The notes under the pieces: model-generated | The model's database searches: none | What the model saw: the letters and a program-made list of their open reading frames with translations, nothing else | What the model was told of the DNA's origin: nothing | Translations under genes and position numbers: made by a program | Shown here: positions 17,616 through 25,379 of the stretch, piece after piece | How the letters are laid out: each line of letters opens with the position of its first letter | Position numbering within the stretch: position 1 is the first letter of the stretch | Source: Dyadobacter sp. 50-39 | GTDB lineage: Bacteria; Bacteroidota; Bacteroidia; Cytophagales; Spirosomataceae | Assembly: GCA_001898145.1 (NCBI GenBank) | Contig: MKSR01000019.1 | Location: 1-64,000 of the forward strand | DNA: 64,000 nucleotides | Reading direction: 5' to 3'

Positions 17616-17702
17616 AAGCACCTAGCAAATTAATGCTAAGTGCTTCATTTTCAGGCTCCCGAAGTTGGGCTCGAACCAACGACCCTCTGATTAACAGTCA
17701 GA
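17616..17702 (-). repeat. attL: tRNA-Asn 3' end and terminator duplicate
   Basis: Bases 17637-17702 match 41179-41244 at 63 of 66 positions and contain the 3' half of tRNA-Asn, from the anticodon loop to the discriminator. The preceding hairpin (17616-17626 with 17635-17645) copies the tRNA terminator with one mispair. Identity stops at 17702, just past the anticodon stem. Two of the three differences lie in the T-stem and compensate each other, so this copy derives from a different functional tRNA-Asn allele. Confidence 0.85.
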
Positions 17703-17807
17703 AAAAATTAGTAAACGTCAGTAAATCACAACAATCGCTAATATGCATATTGCTGTATTTCAACACATTGTATTTTGCAAGTTACCGGTGTTTACTTATA
17801 TTTACTG

Positions 17808-17833
17808 AAAATGTTTGCAAATTGTTTGCAAAT
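17808..17833. repeat. Left copy of 26-bp terminal repeat (arm-type site)
   Basis: The unit is AAAA followed by two tandem copies of TGTTTGCAAAT (17812-17822, 17823-17833). The identical 26 bp occur at 41125-41150, in the same orientation, inside the other att copy. Such sites are typical of integrase arm binding. It lies 24 bp before the chosen integrase start, so it could also couple integrase expression to integrase binding. Confidence 0.7.
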
Positions 17834-17856
17834 TTTCAGCTACGGAATCGCACGTT

Positions 17857-19107
17857 ATGGCCACTGCAACACCGAAATTGTCGCTCATCCTGGATAAAAG
17901 GTATGCAAAAAAAGATGACGTATATCCTATCAAGCTAAGGATTACGTTCAAGCGTGAATCAAAGTACTATCCCACTGGCCATGACATGACTGAACAGGAA
18001 TTTGTCCGCCAGCGGGATTGTGAGCTGCTTCGCGCCAACAAGTACATCGGCACCAAGGAATATGCCCAGCTTTCCCAGGTCAACAAGAAGCTCGAGGCGT
18101 ATCTGGTCAATGCCCAGCAGGTCATTGGCCAGATGAAGTTTTTTAACTTTGACCTTTACGAGGAGAAACGATCCGGTGGGCAGGTCAGCGCGGATGACAT
18201 TTACTCAGCCTTTCTGGCCAAAATAGCATCCCTTGAAGCAGAGGAACGGATCGGCACTGCGATAACTTACCAATGCGCCCTGAAGAGCCTTCAAAACTTC
18301 TACCCCAAAAATAAGCTTCCCCTGGAAAGCATCACTGTAAAATTCCTGCAATCCTACGAAAGGTGGATGCTTGAAAACGGAAATTCGCTAACTACCGTCG
18401 GTTTCTACCTGAGAAACCTGCGTGCGGTTATGAACTCGATACTGGATGACAACAAGCAGAAAATGGATGAATACCCGTTTGGACCCAGAAAATACATTAT
18501 CCCTACCAAGAAAAACTCCAAACGCGCCCTCTCAAACGAAGACCTTAAAAAACTGATCAGCTACAATCCGGACGAACAGGAAGAAAAATATCTTTCATTT
18601 TGGCTCTTTATGTATTTGGCCAATGGAATGAACCCTACGGATATGGTTAGGCTCAAGTACAAAGACCTCAGATCAGACCGGATTGTGTTTCTCCGTGAAA
18701 AGACCAAAAGAACCAATCGGGAAAGCATCCTGATTGAAGTTCACCTCAATCCTGTGCTCAAGGAAATCATTGAAAAATGGGGCAATTATCCCGATCCTGA
18801 CAACTATATCTTCCCTGTGTTAAATGATGTGACGAGCGCCGCCAGGGCTAAAAAAATAATTACCCAATTCGTCAAGCAAATCAACAAGTACATGCGCCGA
18901 ATCGGCGAGAAGCTGGAAATCGACAAGCAAATCACCACCTACGTCGCGCGTCACAGCTTTGTGACCAAGCTTATTTCGGAAGGGGGCACCTTGATGGAAG
19001 TCAAGTCGATGACCGGCCACAAAAGTATTACTACCACCGAGGGATATGTGGGCAGCATCGAGGACGAGCGCCTAAAGAAAATTACCAGTCGTCTTTTAAA
19101 CTTCTAG
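17857..19107 (+). CDS. Tyrosine recombinase (element integrase)
   Basis: A 416-aa integrase with an N-terminal Arm-DNA-binding domain (VYPIKLRITFKRESKYYPTG), a SAM-like core-binding domain (~100-200) and a C-terminal catalytic domain. Visible catalytic features are TYVARHSFVTKL with the second Arg, MTGHKS with the His, and TTEGYVG with the nucleophilic Tyr. The position of the first Arg reads ANGMNPTDM, and the usual His of HxxR is Thr, both seen in many Bacteroidota integrases. I chose ATG at 17857; an upstream TTG at 17815 lies inside the terminal repeat. It sits about 150 bp from attL and is coupled to the next gene 3 bp later. It probably catalyses recombination in tRNA-Asn. Confidence 0.92.
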   Translation: MATATPKLSLILDKRYAKKDDVYPIKLRITFKRESKYYPTGHDMTEQEFVRQRDCELLRANKYIGTKEYAQLSQVNKKLEAYLVNAQQVIGQMKFFNFDLYEEKRSGGQVSADDIYSAFLAKIASLEAEERIGTAITYQCALKSLQNFYPKNKLPLESITVKFLQSYERWMLENGNSLTTVGFYLRNLRAVMNSILDDNKQKMDEYPFGPRKYIIPTKKNSKRALSNEDLKKLISYNPDEQEEKYLSFWLFMYLANGMNPTDMVRLKYKDLRSDRIVFLREKTKRTNRESILIEVHLNPVLKEIIEKWGNYPDPDNYIFPVLNDVTSAARAKKIITQFVKQINKYMRRIGEKLEIDKQITTYVARHSFVTKLISEGGTLMEVKSMTGHKSITTTEGYVGSIEDERLKKITSRLLNF

Positions 19108-19109
19108 CA

Positions 19110-20123
19110 ATGAACACTATTAATCCCAAGCGGCTGGCATTGCTAGAAAAATACGGTTTCTTTCGGTTCTTCGACCGCGATAATCTTAGCATTGCCGAAT
19201 TTGCAAACAGCGAATGCACGACCCTGGAATGGTGGGGGCTAGACATCGAGCTGGTGATCAAAGAACTTGGCCTGCTATTAGCCGAGTGGTCAGCGATCGT
19301 AAACTTCCGCTCGCAGTTACTAGCCGAGCATAGTGATTCTCCACAAACAGCGTTAACGGTATTTTCCGAACGGATATCCGGCATCACCTTCTTTGGTAAG
19401 TACGATCCGGATTTTGATCGTACAGAGCTTCGGGAAGTTTTATACTATGTCATTTACGGCAAGCCGTGGCTGCATTCAAATGTTTGCCTGTTCGATTACT
19501 GGATTGAATCCTGCCAACGGGCTTTTATCAAGCTCGAAGACGAGCAAGCCCGCCATTATCTTGTTCAGCTACGCATGCTGGAAAGTAAGTTTCGCCCCAT
19601 AGACGGATACAGTAAATATCCCAGAATGGGACTTCAATTCTGGCAGAGGGCGATTGATCTTGCCTCCCATAATTCAGCGGAGTTCCAGGATCAGCCGGCG
19701 ACCGTTGGACACCTGGTGCCCCGAGCTCCTCGCAAAAAGCCTCTTGGAGATATTTACGACTACCTAAGGGGGCTTAACCTGGAAAAATTCAAAGAGCAAC
19801 TTTACCAGCGTGGGATCCTGAGTAGCTCATATCATTTCATTCCAAGGAAAAACACGTTCCACAAGCTTACGCACATCCTCGCCTTCCCCTATATCCTGCA
19901 ACACCACAAGGTAATCGACAGCAGCTTTTTTGAATGTACCCAGCTCGAAAGGGTCGATATTTATGCGGCCAGCTTCTCTGTCGAATTTGGCAGGAACCAG
20001 CTTTCTGACCTGGCCATCACAGACTTTATGGTCCAGCTGGAAAAGAAAAACCGGAACGACATCGCCTGGGATTTTTATAATGAGGTGACCGCATCAATTG
20101 AAGCATCACGGATTAATATGTAG
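19110..20123 (+). CDS. Hypothetical protein downstream of integrase (337 aa)
   Basis: A 337-aa soluble protein with no family I can name. It starts 3 bp after the integrase stop, so the two are almost certainly co-translated. It is rich in aromatic residues and helices, with no signal peptide, zinc motif or Walker motif. A basic linker APRKKPLGD appears near residue 210. Position suggests a role in integration or excision, or regulation of the element, but the sequence itself shows none. Confidence 0.6.
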   Translation: MNTINPKRLALLEKYGFFRFFDRDNLSIAEFANSECTTLEWWGLDIELVIKELGLLLAEWSAIVNFRSQLLAEHSDSPQTALTVFSERISGITFFGKYDPDFDRTELREVLYYVIYGKPWLHSNVCLFDYWIESCQRAFIKLEDEQARHYLVQLRMLESKFRPIDGYSKYPRMGLQFWQRAIDLASHNSAEFQDQPATVGHLVPRAPRKKPLGDIYDYLRGLNLEKFKEQLYQRGILSSSYHFIPRKNTFHKLTHILAFPYILQHHKVIDSSFFECTQLERVDIYAASFSVEFGRNQLSDLAITDFMVQLEKKNRNDIAWDFYNEVTASIEASRINM

Positions 20124-20252
20124 CGCGCGAACTCTTGGTCATTTACATCTGCTTACCAAAGTCTGTTTTCTGGTCATGTCAGATGACAAAATCTGGCTGT
20201 TCCCCGGTTTTTATTTGCCATTGTTTTTCAACCGTTACCAACAACTGGCATT

Positions 20253-20582
20253 ATGAAAACTTCACATCCAGGCATTGGCCCAAGGCCATACAACACGGAA
20301 GAGGCCACCTTTGATGGCCTTGTCCAAAGACTAGTCGAAAAGGCATTGCTTAACGTTTCTGAGCCGCTGATCGAAACAGTGGTCGAGCGGGTCATCACCC
20401 GAAAAATCACCGACAATACTGATCATCCCATGGAGATCGAGGAAGCGGCCTTGCTGGTGAAAAAATCAAAGCAAACCCTGTACAATTACTGCTCGCAGGG
20501 CAAGATCCCTTTTCACAAAAGCGGCAGCCGTAATATTTTCTTTCGCAAGGAGCTGATCGAATGGCTCCGTTCCAACAGTTAA
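20253..20582 (+). CDS. Excisionase-like HTH protein
   Basis: A 109-aa protein whose C-terminal half is a MerR/excisionase-type winged HTH (HTH_17): EEAALLVKKSKQTLYNYC, then GKIPFHKSGSRNIFFRKE, then LIEWLRS. The N-terminal ~50 residues look like a flexible or oligomerising extension. This is the usual small HTH protein between int and the replication genes in Bacteroidota mobilisable elements, where it directs excision or activates the following genes. It precedes the helicase gene by 12 bp. The HTH is clear; the excisionase role is inferred from position. Confidence 0.8.
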   Translation: MKTSHPGIGPRPYNTEEATFDGLVQRLVEKALLNVSEPLIETVVERVITRKITDNTDHPMEIEEAALLVKKSKQTLYNYCSQGKIPFHKSGSRNIFFRKELIEWLRSNS

Positions 20583-20594
20583 ACCACGATCAAG

Positions 20595-21824
20595 ATGAAA
20601 GCCAAGAACGAGCAGGATATTGCGGCAGCGATATCCAGGACCGGATATGTCCGGATCGCGACCAGCTATTACAAACTGGTGGACCGTCCGAACCTGGACG
20701 GTTCATTCGAAAGCAAACTGGCTCTCTGGTCGGTTGAGTGTATTAAAGCAGATTATGGGAGGGATTTTGTTTCCGGGGTCCCGAAGCTTCATGGTTTTTG
20801 CCTGTTCCCTGACCATTTCGGTTTCAAACAGGTGATCGGCAGGTTCTATAACCTGTACCACCCGTTTGAGCACCAGGCAAATGCCGGAAGCTGCGAAACC
20901 TGCCTGGAATTCGTCCACCACATATTTGGCGATCAATACGAGCTGGGCCTGGACTATCTGACGCTGCTGCTGAAAAAGCCGCTTCAAAAATTACCGATCC
21001 TTTGCCTGGTCAGCAGGGAACGCAGTACGGGAAAGACAACCTTTCTGAATTTTCTCAAAGCGATCTTTGGCCGGAACATGACTGTCAACACCAACGAGGA
21101 ATTCGGTTCCAACTTCAACGATGACTGGGTATCGGCGCTGATCATCGCGATCGACGAAACATTCCTGGAACGAAAACAGGACAGCGAAAGGATCAAAAAC
21201 CTGAGCACGGCCCTTAAATATAAATCCGAGGCGAAAGGCAAGGACCGCAACGAGGTTGAGTTCTTCGGAAAGTTCATCCTGTGTTCCAATAATGAGGACG
21301 GCTTCGTTTTCATCGAGCCGGGCGAAACCCGGTACTGGGTCAGGAAAATCGAGCCTTTTGCAAAGGAGAACATCGGCCTGCTGGCGGAATTGAAATCACA
21401 GATCCCGGCGTTTCTGGATTTTCTGATCCACCGCCCCCTTTCCACCGCCAACCAATCCAGGATGTGGTTTGACGCCCGGCAAATCCAAACCCCTGCACTG
21501 CTCAGGCTGATCAAGCGGAACCGCAGCAGGGTCGAGCTGGAACTGATGGAGTCCATTCAGCATGTGATGGATGCCAAAGAGCTTTCCCAGCTCTGCTTCT
21601 GCACCGGCGATGCCTTGAACTGGCTTGCTGTGCGCGGCTTGCGCGGGATAGATTCCGCGCAGGTCAAACGCGTGCTGCAAACAGAATGGGGGCTTAAGCC
21701 CAGTCCTAATTCCAATGCCTACACCCGGTACACACTGCTTTCGGATAGCAGTGTTTTTGAAAGCCAGCATCGCGGCCGTTACTACCAAATCAGCCAGCAG
21801 CAGCTCGAAAAAATGATGATTTGA
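20595..21824 (+). CDS. SF3-type replicative helicase/ATPase (DUF5906/VirE-like)
   Basis: A 409-aa P-loop ATPase. The Walker A is RERSTGKTTF near residue 140, Walker B is LIIAIDET, and a sensor-like stretch (FILCSNNEDG) and an Arg finger-like GETRYWVRK follow, the pattern of superfamily 3 helicases in primase-helicase proteins of mobile elements (DUF5906 or 'VirE' annotations). The polymerase or primase half is absent; the separate Toprim primase gene downstream probably supplies it. The gene is followed by a cluster of short repeats that could be its origin. It probably unwinds the excised circle for replication. Confidence 0.75.
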   Translation: MKAKNEQDIAAAISRTGYVRIATSYYKLVDRPNLDGSFESKLALWSVECIKADYGRDFVSGVPKLHGFCLFPDHFGFKQVIGRFYNLYHPFEHQANAGSCETCLEFVHHIFGDQYELGLDYLTLLLKKPLQKLPILCLVSRERSTGKTTFLNFLKAIFGRNMTVNTNEEFGSNFNDDWVSALIIAIDETFLERKQDSERIKNLSTALKYKSEAKGKDRNEVEFFGKFILCSNNEDGFVFIEPGETRYWVRKIEPFAKENIGLLAELKSQIPAFLDFLIHRPLSTANQSRMWFDARQIQTPALLRLIKRNRSRVELELMESIQHVMDAKELSQLCFCTGDALNWLAVRGLRGIDSAQVKRVLQTEWGLKPSPNSNAYTRYTLLSDSSVFESQHRGRYYQISQQQLEKMMI

Positions 21825-22019
21825 TGAAAATAGGATATAAAATATTGATTATTAAGCAAATATACTTCATCAAACTTTCATCAAAGCTTCATCAAAATAA
21901 AAAAATGATGAAGGTGTGCAGTTGAAAGAGCAAAAATTTGATGAAACTGATGAAGTTTTGATGAAATACAACTAATTAATAGTCAGAACATTGCCTCTTA
22001 TTTTCATCATTTCATCAAA
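21820..22019. repeat. Iteron cluster, candidate replication origin
   Basis: At least ten copies of TTCATCA or its complement TGATGAA occur in 200 bp. Three, TTCATCAAA at 21866, 21877 and 21888, are spaced exactly 11 bp apart. Inverted TGATGAA copies begin at 21822, 21906, 21939, 21948 and 21959, and two more direct copies begin at 22003 and 22011. The region is AT-rich and lies between the helicase and primase genes, the classical place for a plasmid-like origin. The origin function is inference. Confidence 0.6.
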
Positions 22020-22088
22020 AATCAGGGGTACTTCACTCCGTAAAAAATCAAGCGCCGGAATTCCCGATTTTCATTCACCAAAAAACCA

Positions 22089-23021
22089 TTGATCATGACT
22101 TGCCAGCAAGCCAGAGAGATCCCTATTGTGGATCTCCTAAGAAACTGCCATATCTATCCCCAGTATGTGAGGGGACAAGAGCATTGGTATCTCTCCCCAT
22201 TCCGGGAGGAAAAGACTCCTTCCTTCAAGGTCAACGCCGAGCTAAACCTGTATTACGACCATGGAAGCGGCCATGGGGGAGATGTTATCGATTTGGGTAA
22301 AGCGCTTTTCTGTTGCGATACCAAAGAGCTCCTGGAAAAACTGGGCTCCGATTTTTTTTCTTTTCAACCGCAGTATGTCAAAGAGACCGGTTTGCATATA
22401 CACCGGAGCGTTACACAAGCACCTGACCAATCCCCTATACAGATCACCGGCACGAAGGATTTAGATAACAACCCAGCGATTACCCGCTACCTGGAATCGC
22501 GTGGCATCGATCTGGATATTGCGAGGCCCTATTGCCGGGAGGTTTACTATCAAGTGGGTGATAGAAACTATTTCGCCGCCGGTTTTGAAAACCGGTCAGG
22601 CGGCTATGAGCTTAGAAGCGAATACTTCAAAGGCAGCACTTCCCCCAAGGACATCACCCGTATCGAGCGCGGGCATAAATCGGTCTGCGTGCTTGAAGGC
22701 TTCACCGATTTCCTATCCCTTCTCACGCTGCGGAAACCGGAGCCCGTCCGAAGCGACTTTGTCGTTTTGAACTCGGTGAGCATGGCAGAGCGTAGCCTGG
22801 ATATCCTCAGAAGTTACCGCACGGTTTTCGTCTATCCAGACCACGATGCTGCCGGCAGCGTGCTGCTTGAAAAGTTCGAACATGCCCAGATCAACTGTGT
22901 CGACGCATCTGGGATTTATCAGAATTACAAGGATTTGAACCAGATGCTGGTCGCAGGCAAACAGCTCGAAGAGCAAGTCAAACGGCAAGCGCTCAAAAAG
23001 TCTCAGGGTCTGCGCATGTAG
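22089..23021 (+). CDS. Toprim-domain primase of mobile element
   Basis: A 310-aa DnaG-like primase. The N-terminus has the CHC2 zinc-finger framework, LSPFREEKTPSFKVN and DHGSGHGGDVIDLG, but every zinc cysteine is replaced (compare CPFHNEKTPSF in the chromosomal DnaG at 57.7 kb). The Toprim domain is intact: CVLEGFTDFLSL with the catalytic Glu, then FVYPDHDAAG with the DxD pair. Loss of the zinc ligands is usual in primases of Bacteroidota transposons and plasmids. Start ATG is at 22089, with a second Met two codons later. It would prime replication from the adjacent iteron origin with the helicase. Confidence 0.85.
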   Translation: MIMTCQQAREIPIVDLLRNCHIYPQYVRGQEHWYLSPFREEKTPSFKVNAELNLYYDHGSGHGGDVIDLGKALFCCDTKELLEKLGSDFFSFQPQYVKETGLHIHRSVTQAPDQSPIQITGTKDLDNNPAITRYLESRGIDLDIARPYCREVYYQVGDRNYFAAGFENRSGGYELRSEYFKGSTSPKDITRIERGHKSVCVLEGFTDFLSLLTLRKPEPVRSDFVVLNSVSMAERSLDILRSYRTVFVYPDHDAAGSVLLEKFEHAQINCVDASGIYQNYKDLNQMLVAGKQLEEQVKRQALKKSQGLRM

Positions 23022-23086
23022 TTCTATTTCCAACAGTTTTCCCAAACCGTTCGCAGATCACCTGGAAGCGATAGCAGCCAACCATG

Positions 23087-23191
23087 TCCTTTTCTTGCCA
23101 AAGAAAAGGAGCAAGCGGAAGTTGGGCAGAGCCCTACTTTGCTTGCCATTTGCGCTGCAAATGGGGTTTTGCGTATCCTCCGGGGATACGC
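23087..23191. promoter_or_regulatory. Three hairpins upstream of the mob genes, candidate oriT
   Basis: Three perfect inverted repeats are packed into 105 bp: TCCTTTTCTT/AAGAAAAGGA (23087-23110), CCATTTGC/GCAAATGG (23146-23164) and GCGTATCC/GGATACGC (23171-23191). They lie in the 283-bp gap between primase and the BfmA-like gene, where the relaxase target is normally found. The nic site cannot be read. Confidence 0.5.
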
Positions 23192-23304
23192 CGATCTGTT
23201 TCTGCTGGTGAAAGAAAAGAAAACGGGATACCAGAGGGTATTCCTCTTACACAAATTCAGGCGTTTGGGCCTGTCCGGCCTTTTGCCATCAAACAAAACG
23301 AGCA

Positions 23305-23856
23305 ATGGAAGATATCAATGTAAAATCGGTCAGGTACCCTGCCTCCGTCGACGAGAAGTTTGAGAAGATCGCCCTTAAACTGGGGCGGACAAAGCGGCAA
23401 GTCTTCATGCAGATGGTGGACTATTTTTATAAAAGCAAGAAGGACCCCTCGGATTTGAATGACGAGCTTTTGAAGAATGCCTTGATGAAAAGCCACAAGG
23501 ATTACATTGGTTTTATCCGCAAGCAGGAAGAGATACTGCTTATCCCGATCAAGACCGAAATGGAGCGGGTAGCTGAATCGCAGGACGAGATTGTCCAGCG
23601 CTTTAATACCCAAGTGGTCAAAGCCAACTCGGATCTTCTCAACAATCAAAACGAACTGGCGCGTAGGTCCAGGGAAACCGATGCGCTGATGGAAACGATC
23701 AGGAAAAGCCAACGGAGCAAGGAGCTCTTGAAAGCACAGTTTCTCTTTATCCTGGACAGCTATATCAAATCCAGGGATTCGTTCGGTATGATGACACCGG
23801 CCCGGGAAAAGGAAGAGCTGATCGCTGCCACCAAAATGCAAGTCAATTTATTGTAA
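23305..23856 (+). CDS. BfmA/BtgA-family mobilisation accessory protein
   Basis: A 183-aa protein. The first ~50 residues look like a ribbon-helix-helix DNA-binding unit (SVRYPASVDEKFEKIALKLG, then TKRQVFMQMVDYFY), and the rest is a long charged coiled coil. This matches the BfmA/BtgA family of Bacteroidota mobilisation proteins, which bind oriT and help the relaxase. The relaxase gene follows after 27 bp. The hairpin cluster upstream is its probable binding region. The family assignment is from overall pattern and context. Confidence 0.75.
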   Translation: MEDINVKSVRYPASVDEKFEKIALKLGRTKRQVFMQMVDYFYKSKKDPSDLNDELLKNALMKSHKDYIGFIRKQEEILLIPIKTEMERVAESQDEIVQRFNTQVVKANSDLLNNQNELARRSRETDALMETIRKSQRSKELLKAQFLFILDSYIKSRDSFGMMTPAREKEELIAATKMQVNLL

Positions 23857-23883
23857 GCAAAGCACATAACAAATTAACAGGCC

Positions 23884-24849
23884 ATGTTTATCAATATCAC
23901 CGACAGCAAGGAAGCCAACAATAAAGGCAGTAGTGGCGGGCTCGTTCATTACCTAGAAAAAGAGAACCGGCTAGCCCCTAAGCAAAAAGTAGAGCACTGG
24001 TTTAACGGGCAGCGGTCCGAAATCCGGCCCTATGAGGTCGTCATCAAGATCGATAACAATATCGCCAAGCTGGGCAGGAGTGATGCCAAATTCTTTTTGG
24101 TCAATATCAGTCCGAGTCAGAAAGAGATTGCGTTCCTGAAAAAGCAGTATGGCGAGCATGGTGCGAAAGAGCAAATGAAAGAATTTGCTGCCAGTGTGAT
24201 GGACGCCTATGCCCGAAATTTTAACCGCGATGGTATCTGCAGGCACCAAGACCTGGTCTGGTTCGCCAAACTGGAAAACTACCGTTATTATGGCTATAAT
24301 GATCCCGAAGTCAAGCAAGGGATTAGAATCCGAGGGGAACGCAAGGAGGGCGAGCAGATGCACGTGCAGGTCATTGTCAGCAGGAAAGATGCCACAAACA
24401 AGATCAAGCTTAGCCCTATGAATACATCTCGGGGAAAGAATGCCGAGCACTCCAAAAAGATGGGCCAATTTGACAGGGTCGCTTTCAAGCAAAGCGGAGA
24501 GAGCCTTTTTGATCGCAAGTTCGGGTTTAACAGGCAGCTTAAAGAGACGCTTGCTTTCGCTAACGTTCAGAAAAACGGTAAACTGATGCAGCGACAGCAG
24601 CTCGATGTGCTCGCCAAAGCAGCTTCGCGGAATTACCAGAGCAGATCGGTGGCCAAGGAGTTGGCACAGGGCGTTTCCCAACGCTTGTTTGTTAACACGG
24701 CCGATATGCTGGCCGATACAGGCAAGTCAGCAGCAGATTTTCTAAAAATAATGCTGGAACCGTCTTATACAGCCGGTACTGATCTGGTCCCAGAGCATCT
24801 GAGAAAAAAAGCAAAGAAAAAATCGAAAGGGCAGCAGATTACGCGCTGA
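23884..24849 (+). CDS. Relaxase/mobilisation protein, DUF5712 type (MobB/BfmB-like)
   Basis: A 321-aa relaxase-like protein. The N-terminus reads MFINITDSKEANNKGSSGGL, then VHYLEKEN, typical of DUF5712 mobilisation proteins, and the His-containing active-site strand is MHVQVIVSRKD near residue 160, with a preceding CRHQDLVWFAKLE. It should nick oriT and lead the strand into a helper conjugation apparatus. The C-terminal tail is basic (KKAKKKSKG). No coupling protein gene follows, whereas a broken one is present at the far left of the window. It probably depends on a resident conjugative element for both coupling and secretion. Confidence 0.8.
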   Translation: MFINITDSKEANNKGSSGGLVHYLEKENRLAPKQKVEHWFNGQRSEIRPYEVVIKIDNNIAKLGRSDAKFFLVNISPSQKEIAFLKKQYGEHGAKEQMKEFAASVMDAYARNFNRDGICRHQDLVWFAKLENYRYYGYNDPEVKQGIRIRGERKEGEQMHVQVIVSRKDATNKIKLSPMNTSRGKNAEHSKKMGQFDRVAFKQSGESLFDRKFGFNRQLKETLAFANVQKNGKLMQRQQLDVLAKAASRNYQSRSVAKELAQGVSQRLFVNTADMLADTGKSAADFLKIMLEPSYTAGTDLVPEHLRKKAKKKSKGQQITR

Positions 24850-25030
24850 AATCCAGCGTTGGCCACCCTGACAGTAGCATGGGCCTCGCCCTTTGGGTCA
24901 TTGCTGGCAATGGCAAAGCCAACGCCTGTTTCTACAAAAGTTCACGAATGGGAACCTTTGGCAACGAAAGTTCAAAAGGTTCATTTGCAGGTTGACTTTT
25001 CCGCCACTGGCGTAGACGTCTTCTTTCGGG

Positions 25031-25315
25031 TCATTGTTGGCCATTGGATACATCAGCAGTTTCCGCCAATGCTTTCAGGTACTGCTCGTTGTCTTCTTGC
25101 AAAACATGAAGCCCCTCAAGGATATGGGCCTGTTGCCCGGCAGAAGCCTCTCTGAGCATTTCCAGCAGGGCCTGCATTTTTGAATTCCGTTCACGCTGTT
25201 TTGCAATGTAATGCAGGATTAATAGTTTCCATTGATCGCTTTCACCGCACACAACAGTCATATTGCCAATGGAGACATTGCAGTTTTTGTGGAAGTTGTT
25301 AACGTTATAGATCAT
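25031..25315 (-). CDS. Hypothetical protein (94 aa) in element
   Basis: A 94-aa protein, mostly helical (QWKLLILHYIAKQRERN, then MQALLEMLREASAGQQ), with no family I can name. The opposite strand has a frame of similar length but poor composition, so I prefer this one. A short frame that overlaps its stop (ATGA) is interrupted by three TGA codons over the next ~180 bp, yet it reads sensibly around them, so a downstream partner may have decayed. It lies convergent with the relaxase gene. Confidence 0.4.
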   Translation of the reverse strand: MIYNVNNFHKNCNVSIGNMTVVCGESDQWKLLILHYIAKQRERNSKMQALLEMLREASAGQQAHILEGLHVLQEDNEQYLKALAETADVSNGQQ

Positions 25316-25379
25316 GTACGATAATTTAGGAATGGGTATTATTTTTAATTTTCAAGTCAGTTTATGTAACAAGACAGCA

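Noticed and set aside
17633-17938. 101-codon plus-strand frame across the tRNA remnant
   Set aside because: It reads through the antisense of the tRNA duplicate and the integrase arm site, in a frame different from the integrase.
21841-22019. Short repeated boxes as a CRISPR array
   Set aside because: The repeat unit is only 7-9 bp, occurs in both orientations and has no regular unique spacers or cas genes. An iteron-type origin fits better.
24859-25155. 98-codon plus-strand frame after the relaxase
   Set aside because: It overlaps a better minus-strand frame (25031-25315), and its composition is typical of an antisense reading.
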